A stretch of DNA of 64,000 nt from positions 3,162,001-3,226,000 of the forward strand of contig NZ_MKEQ01000001.1 of the NCBI RefSeq assembly GCF_001875655.1, written 5' to 3'. This DNA comes from Enterobacter hormaechei ATCC 49162 (GTDB lineage Bacteria > Pseudomonadota > Gammaproteobacteria > Enterobacterales > Enterobacteriaceae). Positions within the stretch are counted from its first letter, which is position 1; every line of letters begins with the position of its first letter. The notes under the pieces are model-generated. The model did no database searches. It saw only the letters and a list, made by a program, of their open reading frames with translations, and had not been told where the DNA came from. A program made the position numbers and the translations under genes. This document shows positions 42,489 through 49,530 of this stretch, one piece after another.

Positions 42489-42893
42489 GTGAAAAAATTC
42501 CTTCTTCTGGGCATGGTGCTTCCAGTGTTATCAGGTTGCGTGATTAAAGAACAAACAAGATATGTAGAATCTCCAGTTGCTACCAATCTCAACAATCCGG
42601 CTGGTGCTGCCACAAAAAAATGCAGCATCACGAATTATAAAGAAGCAAAACTTGATAGCCAGTCTCCATCAGGGACTGTGATTATTGATTACGGTAATCG
42701 TTTCGATATTATGTTTGAAAATTTTGGAAACGGTGAGGTTTTCCATAGTCCTATACTGAATATTGCGAAAGAAAATATGATTATTGGCTATTCAGGGAGC
42801 ATGATGTATAGCAAGGGAATAGGAAAGATGGCTGGGTTTTACGGAACCTATAATACAGAGTCAAAGTTCAACACCATATTCCAGTGCTATTAA
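42489..42893 (+). CDS. Prophage lipoprotein of unknown function
   Basis: A 134-residue protein with a lipoprotein signal, MKKFLLLGMVLPVLSGCVIK (lipobox LSGC, Cys17; residue +2 Val predicts outer-membrane sorting). The mature part is mixed beta-type with IDYGNRFDIMFENFGNGEVF and GYSGSMMYSKGIGKMAGFYGTY and two further Cys. GC content is low compared with the phage core. It has its own downstream terminator, typical of a moron. Surface roles such as superinfection exclusion are possible but unsupported. Confidence 0.72.
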   Translation: MKKFLLLGMVLPVLSGCVIKEQTRYVESPVATNLNNPAGAATKKCSITNYKEAKLDSQSPSGTVIIDYGNRFDIMFENFGNGEVFHSPILNIAKENMIIGYSGSMMYSKGIGKMAGFYGTYNTESKFNTIFQCY

Positions 42894-42917
42894 GCAACGT
42901 ATGTAAAAGCAACAAAT

Positions 42918-42946
42918 AACCTGCCTTATTCGGCAGGTTTTTTTAT
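42918..42946 (+). terminator. Terminator after the lipoprotein gene
   Basis: AACCTGCC-TTATTC-GGCAGGTT hairpin followed by seven T residues, 25 bp after the stop. Confidence 0.88.
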
Positions 42947-43011
42947 GTCTAAAAGTTTATGTTTTTAACATTTTGTGCTCTTAACAGGTTGATCATTCTG
43001 AGTTTGCGGGT

Positions 43012-43031
43012 TACTGTATAAAAACACAGTA
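43012..43031. promoter_or_regulatory. LexA box upstream of the dinI-like gene
   Basis: TACTGTATAAAAACACAGTA matches the SOS consensus TACTGTATAT..A..CAGTA closely and lies 19 bp upstream of the ATG, overlapping the promoter region. Confidence 0.9.
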
Positions 43032-43049
43032 TGCGCAAAGGAGGCCACC

Positions 43050-43283
43050 ATGAAAGTTGAGTTAACCATTGATCGCACAAAGAAACTTCCTGATGGAGCA
43101 ATGCCAGCGCTGGAAAAAGAACTGCTAAAACGGCTCCGGAATCAGTTCGAGGATTGCAGTCTGGTTGTTCGTCGTGCTGGTTCGGATGGGTTAAGCGTTT
43201 ATGGTGGGGCAAAGGAAGCGAAGAAGACGGTTGAAGGTATCCTTCAGGAAACCTGGGAAAGTGCAGACGACTGGTTCTATTAA
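43050..43283 (+). CDS. dinI: DinI-like SOS modulator
   Basis: A 77-residue acidic-tailed protein of the DinI/ImpC family: MKVELTIDRTKKLPDGAMPA, then LEKELLKRLRNQFEDCSLVVRRAGSDGLSVYGGAKEAKKTVEGILQETWESADDWFY. DinI binds RecA filaments and tunes LexA/UmuD cleavage. Length and the C-terminal acidic helix match the family. A canonical LexA box and an aaaggagg ribosome site precede it. Phage copies of dinI are common between the replication genes and Q. Confidence 0.9.
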   Translation: MKVELTIDRTKKLPDGAMPALEKELLKRLRNQFEDCSLVVRRAGSDGLSVYGGAKEAKKTVEGILQETWESADDWFY

Positions 43284-43682
43284 GGGTGTACTCAGGGGTA
43301 GCGCGCATTTTCAGAATACCGCAATTTGCGAATCCCTTTGATGCTGCTGCCGACAATTTCTAATCGCGTCTGTATGTCGCTCAGGGGGATTCCGTGGAGG
43401 GTGTAGTTCAGTCAGATCTGCGAGTGACCATAACCGATGGGAAGGGAGTTGCTGTCCTTCAAGTTGGGGGCGGAAGAGCGCTATATAATTTCCACCAAAG
43501 ATAGCTCCATAACTCACAGAAAACTAAGTAGGGATGATCGTTACTGGTCCAAAGAAACCATTATGGAAATTGTAAGGGAAATGGCTTCTAAAAATTGACT
43601 TGTCACTACGTACGCAATCATAATTCTTGAGCTGGCCTGAACAACCAGCAACCTGACCGCGATGCGCCACGGAGTGAACACC
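43284..43682. other. Unassigned 400-bp stretch
   Basis: No open frame with a recognisable product on either strand. Possibly a decayed gene; the sequence gives no firm clue. Confidence 0.4.
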
Positions 43683-44282
43683 ATGGCGCAGTTACAACTC
43701 ATTAAGCAGTCCTCAGGGATCCTGATCCCGGCTACGCCGGAGACCAGCGATTTGCTGCAATCAAAAATCAAGCTCGGCGCCGTGCTGGTGGCCGACTTCA
43801 AACAGGTACGCAATCCTGCGTTTCATCGCCGCTTCTTCGCTCTGCTGAATCTGGGCTTCGAATACTGGGAGCCTACCGGCGGCGCAATCTCCTCCAACGA
43901 GCGCAAGCTGGTTACCGGCTACGCTAAATTCCTGGCTTCCTATGGCGGAAACGAAAGCGCACTGCTCGATGCCGCTGAGCACTATCTTGTGCAGGTTGCG
44001 AGCCGCCGCGTAACAAACGGGATCAGCCTCTGTAAATCTTTCGATGCATACCGCGCCTGGGTGACTATTCAGGCCGGGCATTACGACGCTATCAAACTTC
44101 CGGATGGCACACTTCAGAAGCACCCACGCAGTATTTCATTCGCCAACATGGACGAAATTGAGTTCCAGCAGCTGTACAAGGCCGCGCTCGATGTCCTCTG
44201 GCGTTGGATATTGTCAAAAGCGTTCAGAGACCAGGGCGAGGCGGAGAACGCCGCTGCGCAGCTCATGAGCTTCGCGGGGTGA
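43683..44282 (+). CDS. DUF1367 family phage protein
   Basis: A 199-residue protein (MAQLQLIKQSSGILIPATPE) with the DUF1367 pattern: LGAVLVADFKQVRNPAFHRRFFALLNLGFEYW, then SRRVTNGISLCKSFDAYRAWVTIQAGHYDAIKLPDGTLQKHPRSISFANMDEIEFQQLYKAALDVLW. It is common in lambdoid phages just before rusA and Q; function unknown. ATG at 43683 follows a GGAG-like ribosome site; 7 residues upstream are unlikely to be translated. Its stop overlaps the next start (TGATG). Confidence 0.88.
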   Translation: MAQLQLIKQSSGILIPATPETSDLLQSKIKLGAVLVADFKQVRNPAFHRRFFALLNLGFEYWEPTGGAISSNERKLVTGYAKFLASYGGNESALLDAAEHYLVQVASRRVTNGISLCKSFDAYRAWVTIQAGHYDAIKLPDGTLQKHPRSISFANMDEIEFQQLYKAALDVLWRWILSKAFRDQGEAENAAAQLMSFAG

Positions 44283-44488
44283 TGGGGATGAAGCATACCT
44301 GGTTTCATCATACCGATTGCACAACCCAGCAAGCCGAAGAACTCATGGCGGAATACCGGCGCCGCGGCGTAAAGGTAGAGCGCAGCCTGAACTCCGATTA
44401 CATCACCTGGACCGTCAGCGCCCGGCTGCCTGAAGGCAATAAACCACCGCGTATAAATCGCCGGTGGCAAAACCGGATATGGGGGTGA
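44282..44488 (+). CDS. Small conserved phage protein (nin-region type)
   Basis: A 68-residue protein, MGMKHTWFHHTDCTTQQAEE, with LMAEYRRRGVKVERSLNSDY and a basic end. It resembles small proteins encoded between DUF1367 and YbcO/RusA genes in many lambdoid prophages. It overlaps both neighbours by a base or is immediately adjacent, so it is part of the rusA operon. Function unknown; the second Met (44288) could also be the start. Confidence 0.65.
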   Translation: MGMKHTWFHHTDCTTQQAEELMAEYRRRGVKVERSLNSDYITWTVSARLPEGNKPPRINRRWQNRIWG

Positions 44489-44490
44489 GC

Positions 44491-44772
44491 ATGGCTATTT
44501 ATCGCAGCAAAAAATGGCTTGCCGCCGTTGGGCAGATCGAGCGTTGTGTTCTTTGTGGAGCATGGGGAACGCAGGTGGCACACCGGAACGAAGGGAAAGG
44601 CATGGGATTAAAAACCGATGACTGTGCGACAGCTGCGCTCTGCGTTTGCTGTCATGACAGCATTGATAACGGAAATAAGCTGAACAGGGAAGAGCGCCGG
44701 CAGCTTATGGACCGCGCGATTGTTCTGACAGTGATTGAAGTTGCCCGCCGCGGGCTGGTGGTGCCCGCATGA
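44491..44772 (+). CDS. YbcO-like (DUF1364) nuclease-type protein
   Basis: A 93-residue protein with a compact His-Me/HNH-like metal pattern: RCVLCGAWGTQVAHRNEGKGMGLKTDDCATAALCVCCHDSIDNG. The CxxC, AHxxxxxxG and CxxCHxxID elements match the DUF1364 family, which includes YbcO of the DLP12 prophage, a probable nuclease. ATG at 44491 follows gggggtgag; starts 12 or 27 bp upstream are possible. It overlaps rusA by 4 bp, the ybcO-rusA arrangement. Confidence 0.82.
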   Translation: MAIYRSKKWLAAVGQIERCVLCGAWGTQVAHRNEGKGMGLKTDDCATAALCVCCHDSIDNGNKLNREERRQLMDRAIVLTVIEVARRGLVVPA

Positions 44773-45125
44773 AAATTTACGAAATTACGCCGATTGGCAA
44801 ACCACGAATGACCCAGCGAGACCGATGGCATAAACGCCCGGCAACGGCTGCTTACTGGGCATACAAAGAGCAGGTCCGGCTGCTGGGCATTAAATTGCCT
44901 GAAGCCGGATATCACGTCACTTTCGTTATCCCCATGCCAAAGAGCTGGAGCAAGGCAAAGCGGGAGCAATATGTCGGCCAGCCTCATCAACAAAAGCCGG
45001 ACAAAGACAACTTGGAAAAAGCTTTGCTGGATGCAGTGTTTGACGAGGATAGCCATGTCTGGGACGGGCGGGTTACCAAAATCTGGGGAGAAACCGGGCA
45101 AATTATCATCGGGGAGGCCACATGA
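44769..45125 (+). CDS. rusA: Holliday junction resolvase RusA
   Basis: Phage-type endonuclease cutting four-way DNA junctions. The 118-residue protein starts MKIYEITPIGKPRMTQRDRW and has the catalytic region HQQKPDKDNLEKALLDAVFDEDSHVWDG with the conserved aspartates. ITPIGKPRMTQRD is the usual N-terminal signature. It overlaps the DUF1364 gene and the ylcG-like gene by 4 bp each. Confidence 0.94.
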   Translation: MKIYEITPIGKPRMTQRDRWHKRPATAAYWAYKEQVRLLGIKLPEAGYHVTFVIPMPKSWSKAKREQYVGQPHQQKPDKDNLEKALLDAVFDEDSHVWDGRVTKIWGETGQIIIGEAT

Positions 45126-45259
45126 AGCCAGAAACGCTTGAGGTACTACGCGCGCGCTGGCAGCGCCTTCGCATTTACCGCTACCGGGGATCGGTGCTGG
45201 TGGATTACCGCATCTTCCGTAATTACATCAGAATTGAATCAAAGCAGAGGGGCACATGA
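45122..45259 (+). CDS. ylcG: YlcG family small protein
   Basis: A 45-residue protein, MKPETLEVLRARWQRLRIYR, then YRGSVLVDYRIFRNYIRIES and KQRGT. The RWQR.R.YR..GSVLVDYRI.RNY core matches YlcG, a small conserved phage protein between rusA and the antiterminator in DLP12. ATGA overlaps link it to both rusA upstream and Q downstream. Function unknown. It is below the size limit of many gene finders. Confidence 0.85.
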   Translation: MKPETLEVLRARWQRLRIYRYRGSVLVDYRIFRNYIRIESKQRGT

Positions 45260-46068
45260 AACTGGAAGCAGCACTTAAACATTTTAGTCCTCAGGGAATG
45301 CATATCAGCGAAGATGTAAAGGGAACCTCTCCGGATCGTCTCACCGGCACTGATGTTATGGCGGCCATTGGCACCACCAGCAGCCGTGCGCGCTTCGGCC
45401 TGGCTGCTTTCTTCGGCAAAGCCGGCATTAGCAAAACAGATGAACAACTCGCAGTTCAGGCGCTGGCGCAGTTTGCCATTAAAAACGCCCCTAAAAATGT
45501 CCGCAAAGCCGCTGGCGATAAGCTCGGAGCCTGCATGTTGACGCTGGCGCAGTTTGCTTTCGCGGAGTATTCCTGTTCGGCGGCTACCAGCGTGATGTGT
45601 CACAGCTGTTGTGGTACCGGCCGGACCACTAAAGAGCAGGTCACCCGCAAGGTTTCGTACCCTTGGGGTAAAGCGCCATACTGGGCCAGCCGCTCCCGTG
45701 CCGTTCGTCCGTCTGACTGGGAGCTGTGGACAGAGGTAACAGAGGTTGTACCGGCGGTCTGTGATGTTTGCGAAGGCAAGGGAACGATAAGCGCCCGTTG
45801 TCGTTGCGGCGGCATAGGTGAAGTGGTGGACCGTAAAGCAACGAAGGAACGTGGCGTACCAGTTTTCAAAACGTGTGAACGTTGCTCTGGTATTGGCTTC
45901 TCTGCTATCTCCTCGGCGACGGTATATCGCGTCATTCTGAAGCGACTCCCTGACCTTCATCAGTCATCATGGTCGCGTAACTGGAAACCACTCTTTGAAA
46001 TGCTTGTGGACACGCTGCGCAAGTGGGAATGTCAAGCGGCTGTCGAATTCGAGAAGGCAACAACTTAA
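45256..46068 (+). CDS. Antitermination protein Q (QuuD-like, zinc-cluster type)
   Basis: Late-gene activator that lets RNA polymerase read through tR' into the lysis genes. The 270-residue protein has four CxxC/CxCxG-type clusters reminiscent of DnaJ zinc repeats: CHSCCGTGRT, CDVCEGKGTI, CRCGGIGEV and CERCSGIGF (residues about 116-218). This is the Q family of phage 21/DLP12 type. It overlaps ylcG (ATGA) and is followed by a promoter-terminator pair that looks like pR'-tR'. Confidence 0.88.
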   Translation: MKLEAALKHFSPQGMHISEDVKGTSPDRLTGTDVMAAIGTTSSRARFGLAAFFGKAGISKTDEQLAVQALAQFAIKNAPKNVRKAAGDKLGACMLTLAQFAFAEYSCSAATSVMCHSCCGTGRTTKEQVTRKVSYPWGKAPYWASRSRAVRPSDWELWTEVTEVVPAVCDVCEGKGTISARCRCGGIGEVVDRKATKERGVPVFKTCERCSGIGFSAISSATVYRVILKRLPDLHQSSWSRNWKPLFEMLVDTLRKWECQAAVEFEKATT

Positions 46069-46112
46069 TAATATGATCGAAGCAAATGACGACGCATTTT
46101 TGCATGTTAGGG

Positions 46113-46142
46113 TTGACTTTGCATAAAAATGTCCTGTATGAT
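46113..46142 (+). promoter_or_regulatory. Late promoter pR'-like
   Basis: -35 TTGACT (46113-46118), 18-bp spacer, -10 TATGAT (46137-46142), 45 bp after the Q stop. The transcript would run into a terminator after about 30-50 nt, the layout used by Q antitermination. Confidence 0.7.
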
Positions 46143-46176
46143 TTCCACAGTTGATTATTGCGACCAAATGAAATTA

Positions 46177-46201
46177 AACCCGCTTTAGTGCGGGTTTTTG
46201 T
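46177..46201 (+). terminator. tR'-like terminator
   Basis: AAACCCGC-TTTA-GTGCGGGTTT hairpin (imperfect loop) followed by TTTTTG, about 35 bp downstream of the pR'-like promoter. Confidence 0.8.
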
Positions 46202-46211
46202 AGCTAATTCA

Positions 46212-46583
46212 TTAATTTCCACAGACAAGATCAGCTATGTAAGCGGCTGCACTTGAGCCACCTTTAACATAATCATATTTTCCAGCAACTTTTCCGCTCA
46301 TTTCATACATTGTTATTTCACCAAACTCATTTTTGCATGCTTTAGAAGGAATGGTGAAATGAGAGTAGAGAATTTTCGCACTGGAGTTCTTGGAAATTGG
46401 AACTTCTTGTATGATTATTGACCGAATACCTTTGTTTTCAGTCAATGAACGTTCCTTACCATAGAAGTTGAAATTGTTTGTATTTGTCAGAAAGATCCAG
46501 CCGTCAATTTTGTCAGCTGTGTATGCAGGAAGAGAAGAAATAGCTAATAAAAATGCTCCTGCTAACTTCAATTTTTTATGCAT
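46212..46583 (-). CDS. Secreted small protein, paralogue of the gene at 41659
   Basis: A 123-residue protein with a Sec signal peptide (MHKKLKLAGAFLLAISSLPA, cleavage near AYTA). The C-terminal half has CKNEFGEITMYEMSGKVAGK then YDYVKGGSSAAAYIADLVCG, clearly related to the product of 41659-42039. Two Cys could form one disulfide. It is transcribed against the late operon and lies between tR' and the P63C gene; GC content is low. It is probably a lysogeny-expressed moron. Function unknown. Confidence 0.7.
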   Translation of the reverse strand: MHKKLKLAGAFLLAISSLPAYTADKIDGWIFLTNTNNFNFYGKERSLTENKGIRSIIIQEVPISKNSSAKILYSHFTIPSKACKNEFGEITMYEMSGKVAGKYDYVKGGSSAAAYIADLVCGN

Positions 46584-46897
46584 TAATGGTTTTCCTCGTT
46601 ATCCATTTTTGACTGGTACGCTTAAAGATGACACATCATCATTTGGTGATCAGGTTATCGGCACCATTCGCAAGCTATTTAATTAAAATTTCTGGTCGTG
46701 ATCCGGCGTGCCTTTGCCATATCCGCGTCATGAGTTACACGATGGGTCACAGAACCTTCCGAGTGTGAGCCATAGGAATATGGCAAAGCGATTTTTTACC
46801 GCGATGCTATAGTTAAAGTGGCATTCGATAATGCTCTCGATACTGAAAATACTGGGTGGGGAGACACCCGCTTCGCAGAGACAACTGCATGACCCAT

Positions 46898-46927
46898 GAC
46901 CAGCAACCCAATGCTGGTCTTTTTTTT
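46898..46927 (+). terminator. Intrinsic terminator
   Basis: GACCAGCA-ACCCAA-TGCTGGTC, an 8-bp perfect stem, followed by eight T residues. Confidence 0.9.
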
Positions 46928-46928
46928 C

Positions 46929-46993
46929 CACTGGTCAGTGCACGGAGCTTCTACCTCTGTGGTTCAAGGTTCGAATCCTCGATGGTGGACCAT
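46929..46993 (+). tRNA. Degenerate tRNA-like remnant
   Basis: GGTTCAAGGTTCGAATCCTC followed by GATGGTGGACCA has the look of a T-arm (GGTTCGAATCC) and acceptor 3' end with CCA. The 5' part starting CCACTGG pairs only partly with GGTGG and the whole is about 65 nt, too short and unpaired for a working tRNA. Confidence 0.35.
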
Positions 46994-47055
46994 TAAGCAC
47001 TACAACATTCGTTTACTGAAGGCTACCATCCGTCGGCCTTTTATATGCTCTTGAC

Positions 47056-47090
47056 TATGCAAGCATGTTTTACAGAAAGGTGCTTGCATA
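47056..47090. repeat. Perfect 10-bp inverted repeat across the P63C gene start
   Basis: TATGCAAGCA (47056-47065) and TGCTTGCATA (47081-47090) are exact reverse complements, 15 bp apart, with the ribosome site in the loop and the start codon at the end of the right arm. It could be an operator or an mRNA hairpin hiding the start. Confidence 0.8.
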
Positions 47091-48061
47091 TGTCAGGCGA
47101 CAAGAAAGATCCAAAGGGTAAAGCTAAGGGCGGGGTTGCCAGGGCGAAGTCTCTTACTAAAGAGCAGCGTTCTGACATTGCCAAAAAGGCTGCTGCTGCA
47201 AGGTGGAGGGATAAAATTCACAAAGCCACCCATATGGGTAATTTCAAAGATGAATTTGGAATAGATGCTGAGTGTTATGTCTTAAGTGATGAATCGAAAA
47301 CCGCAGTAGTTACTAAGGCTGGACTTGCTCGACTTTTAGGTATCGGCAACTTCGCAAGGGATGTCGATAAACTACTAAGCGCTGGTTACATGAAGGAGTT
47401 TGGTGGTCCAAGTTTAAAAGCGAAAATTGAAAATCCTATTAATTTTCAATATAGTGGGCAGTCCAAAAACATCAATAACGCTCATGGGTTTGATATTGAT
47501 GTGATCGTTGATATCGGAAAGGCGCTGATAGATGCAAAAAGTGCCGATGCTCTGCCACCGTCTAGAATCCCTGCTGCCGATACAGCTCAAAAACTAATAA
47601 ATGCTTCCGCTAAATCAGGTATAAAAGGCGTAGCCTATGCATTGGCCGGTTATCGACCTGAAGTTCAAGAGGTAATCGATGCTTTTAAGGCATTTGTACG
47701 AGAGGAAGCCCGCCAATATGAGAAAGAGTTTCCCGACGAGTTGTATGAGGAATGGTATCGGTTATATGGACTTAATCGTCCGGAAAAAGGCAGGCCGATC
47801 CGCTTTGGACAGTTGACTAATATGCAAATTTACGTCCCACTGGCTAAGAGTAAGGGGAAGATATTAGAGCAAATTCGCGCCAGTAGGGATGAGAATGGAA
47901 AGCAATCAGATAAGTTACACCTCTTCCTTTCTGAAATTGGCGTCAAGGCCTTACGACAACACATCGGCAAACTTCTTGGCGTTGCAGCAATGAGCGACAA
48001 CAAAGAGGAGTATGAGGCCGGCATTGAAAAAGTTTTTGGCCGTATCAAGCCAGAATTATAA
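47090..48061 (+). CDS. P63C-domain protein
   Basis: A 323-residue protein, MSGDKKDPKGKAKGGVARAK, with a basic N-terminus containing the common motif GGVARAKSLTKEQRSDIAKKAAAARW, a middle part that looks DNA-binding (VVTKAGLARLLGIGNFARDVDKLL) and a C-terminal P63C domain (FVREEARQYEKEFPDELYEEWYRLYGL.., PLAKSKGKILEQIR, LHLFLSEIGVKALRQHIGKLLGVAAMSDN). P63C proteins are frequent in phages and mobile elements; function not known to me. ATG at 47090 follows agaaagg. The gene has its own terminator and may be autoregulated through the inverted repeat at its start. Confidence 0.82.
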   Translation: MSGDKKDPKGKAKGGVARAKSLTKEQRSDIAKKAAAARWRDKIHKATHMGNFKDEFGIDAECYVLSDESKTAVVTKAGLARLLGIGNFARDVDKLLSAGYMKEFGGPSLKAKIENPINFQYSGQSKNINNAHGFDIDVIVDIGKALIDAKSADALPPSRIPAADTAQKLINASAKSGIKGVAYALAGYRPEVQEVIDAFKAFVREEARQYEKEFPDELYEEWYRLYGLNRPEKGRPIRFGQLTNMQIYVPLAKSKGKILEQIRASRDENGKQSDKLHLFLSEIGVKALRQHIGKLLGVAAMSDNKEEYEAGIEKVFGRIKPEL

Positions 48062-48069
48062 ACTTTCTG

Positions 48070-48093
48070 CCCGGCCACCGCGCCGGGTTTTTA
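48070..48093 (+). terminator. Terminator after the P63C gene
   Basis: CCCGGC-CACCGC-GCCGGG hairpin followed by TTTTTA, 8 bp after the stop. Confidence 0.88.
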
Positions 48094-48167
48094 TTGTCTA
48101 AAGTCTTTCCCAATACTGCCGATAATCTTCGTTCTGAAATTGAAAAAAATAAATATCTGCATTCGTT

Positions 48168-48192
48168 GCCCGCTCCCGTGCGGGCTTTTTTT
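48168..48192 (+). terminator. Second terminator before the lysis cassette
   Basis: GCCCGC-TCCCGT-GCGGGC hairpin followed by seven T residues. Late transcription must pass it, which fits Q-modified polymerase. Confidence 0.88.
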
Positions 48193-48239
48193 ATTCCCCT
48201 CATTACTGAGAGGATACACAGCTATATGAGGGGAGACCT

Positions 48240-48626
48240 ATGTCCGATCCATTTTCCGGCACAGGGCTGGCCGGTTTAGCTTTGACTGGAGCCAGTGTTT
48301 ACGGTCTATTGACCGGAACTGATTACGGTGTTGTTTTTGGAGCATTTGCAGGCGCAGTATTCTACATAGCGACAGCGGCTGACCTGAGTGTGTTACGTCG
48401 CCTGGCATACTTCTTCGTGTCGTATATCGTCGGCATTCTTTGTTCGGGGTTGTTGGGGGCAAAACTCACATCCTGGACGGGGTACACCGAGAAGCCTCTG
48501 GATGCTATTGGTGCCGTAATAGCTTCTGCGTTAGCCGTTCAAATCCTTACGTTCCTGAACAAGCAGGACATCGGCTCGCTGGTGGCGCTGATAACGCGCC
48601 GGGGAGGTTCAGGTGGTACTAAATGA
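48240..48626 (+). CDS. Putative phage holin (first)
   Basis: A 128-residue membrane protein with three to four hydrophobic segments: GLAGLALTGASVYGLLTG, GVVFGAFAGAVFYIATAA, LAYFFVSYIVGILCSGLLGA and AIGAVIASALAVQILTFL. It matches the putative holin family that precedes a second holin gene and an endolysin. It starts the lysis cassette and overlaps the next gene by 14 bp. Holins set the timing of inner-membrane permeabilisation. Confidence 0.8.
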   Translation: MSDPFSGTGLAGLALTGASVYGLLTGTDYGVVFGAFAGAVFYIATAADLSVLRRLAYFFVSYIVGILCSGLLGAKLTSWTGYTEKPLDAIGAVIASALAVQILTFLNKQDIGSLVALITRRGGSGGTK

Positions 48627-48894
48627 CCCAACAGCAACTATCAACGCGCTGCTCTGCGCCGGAGTTGTAATTACTCTGATGTTTTACCGCCGTGGTGATT
48701 CGCGGCATCGGCCATGGATTTCGCGTTTAGCCTGGCTGATTACCGTCACTTACAGCGCTGTACCGCTGGCGTACCTGTGTGGGATCTACCCGCATTCATC
48801 ATGGGCCACCATTGCGGCCAATATCATATTCCTTTCCGTGCTGGTGGCCGTCAAAGGCAACGTTGCACGTCTGGTTGATCATCTGAGGCACTAA
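48613..48894 (+). CDS. Putative 3-TM phage holin (second)
   Basis: A 93-residue protein starting at GTG 48613 (VVLNDPTATINALLCAGVVI). Three hydrophobic segments are visible: TINALLCAGVVITLMFY, LAWLITVTYSAVPLAYLCG and WATIAANIIFLSVLVAV, with a basic C-terminus (RLVDHLRH). This resembles the HP1-type 3-TM holin family. It overlaps the first holin and its stop overlaps the endolysin start (TAATG). Confidence 0.82.
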   Translation: MVLNDPTATINALLCAGVVITLMFYRRGDSRHRPWISRLAWLITVTYSAVPLAYLCGIYPHSSWATIAANIIFLSVLVAVKGNVARLVDHLRH

Positions 48895-49523
48895 TGAACC
48901 AATCACAATTTCAGAAGGCGGCTGGTATCAGCGCCGGATTAGCTGCGCGCTGGTTTCCGCATATCGACGCCGCCATGAAGGAATACGGCATCACCGCACC
49001 GCTTGATCAGGCCATGTTTATTGCCCAGATGGGGCATGAAAGCACCAGATTTACCCGACTGGTGGAGAACCTGAATTACGCGGTTGAAAACCTGGTACCG
49101 ACGTTCGGCAGCCACCGCATCACTCAACAGCAATCCGCCGCACTTGGCAGAACGGCAACGCAACCGGCAAACCAGAAAGCGATCGCCAATCTGGTATACG
49201 GTGGTGAGTGGGGAAAAGAACACCTTGGCAATCAGGTCGCTGGTGATGGCTGGAAATATCGCGGTCGTGGGCTGAAACAGATTACCGGCCTGAGCAACTA
49301 TCGCAGTTGTGGCCAGGCGTTGAAACTGGACCTTGTTACTCATCCGGAGCTGCTTGAAAAGGATGAATACGCCGCGCGCTCTGCCGCATGGTTCTATGCC
49401 TCCCGCGGTTGCCTTCTTCATTCCGGCGACATTGAGCGCGTGACACTGTTAATCAATGGCGGCCGCAACGGGCTGGATAAACGCCGTGCGCTGTTTAATC
49501 TGGCGAAATCAGTTTTGGTGTGA
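48894..49523 (+). CDS. Endolysin, glycoside hydrolase family 19
   Basis: A 209-residue muralytic enzyme related to family 19 chitinases. The catalytic region has GHESTRFTRLVENLNYAV (general acid Glu in HES) and KYRGRGLKQITGLSNYRSCG, both hallmark GH19 elements. There is no signal peptide, so release depends on the holins. It follows the second holin directly (1-bp overlap) and precedes Rz. Confidence 0.93.
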   Translation: MNQSQFQKAAGISAGLAARWFPHIDAAMKEYGITAPLDQAMFIAQMGHESTRFTRLVENLNYAVENLVPTFGSHRITQQQSAALGRTATQPANQKAIANLVYGGEWGKEHLGNQVAGDGWKYRGRGLKQITGLSNYRSCGQALKLDLVTHPELLEKDEYAARSAAWFYASRGCLLHSGDIERVTLLINGGRNGLDKRRALFNLAKSVLV

Positions 49524-49530
49524 GGTGAGA

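Larger units (their letters stand above)
46584..47055. other. Structured non-coding stretch upstream of the P63C gene
   Basis: No gene. It contains an 11-bp inverted repeat (CTTTGCCATAT at 46712-46722 and ATATGGCAAAG at 46778-46788), a hairpin GGGTG..CACCC near 46854-46869, a strong terminator (46898-46927) and a decayed tRNA-like 3' half. Structures ending in a terminator suggest a small RNA, unproven. Confidence 0.45.

Noticed and set aside
48094..48279. 61-codon frame before the first holin
   Set aside because: It spans a terminator and ends inside the holin gene in another frame; no protein-like features.
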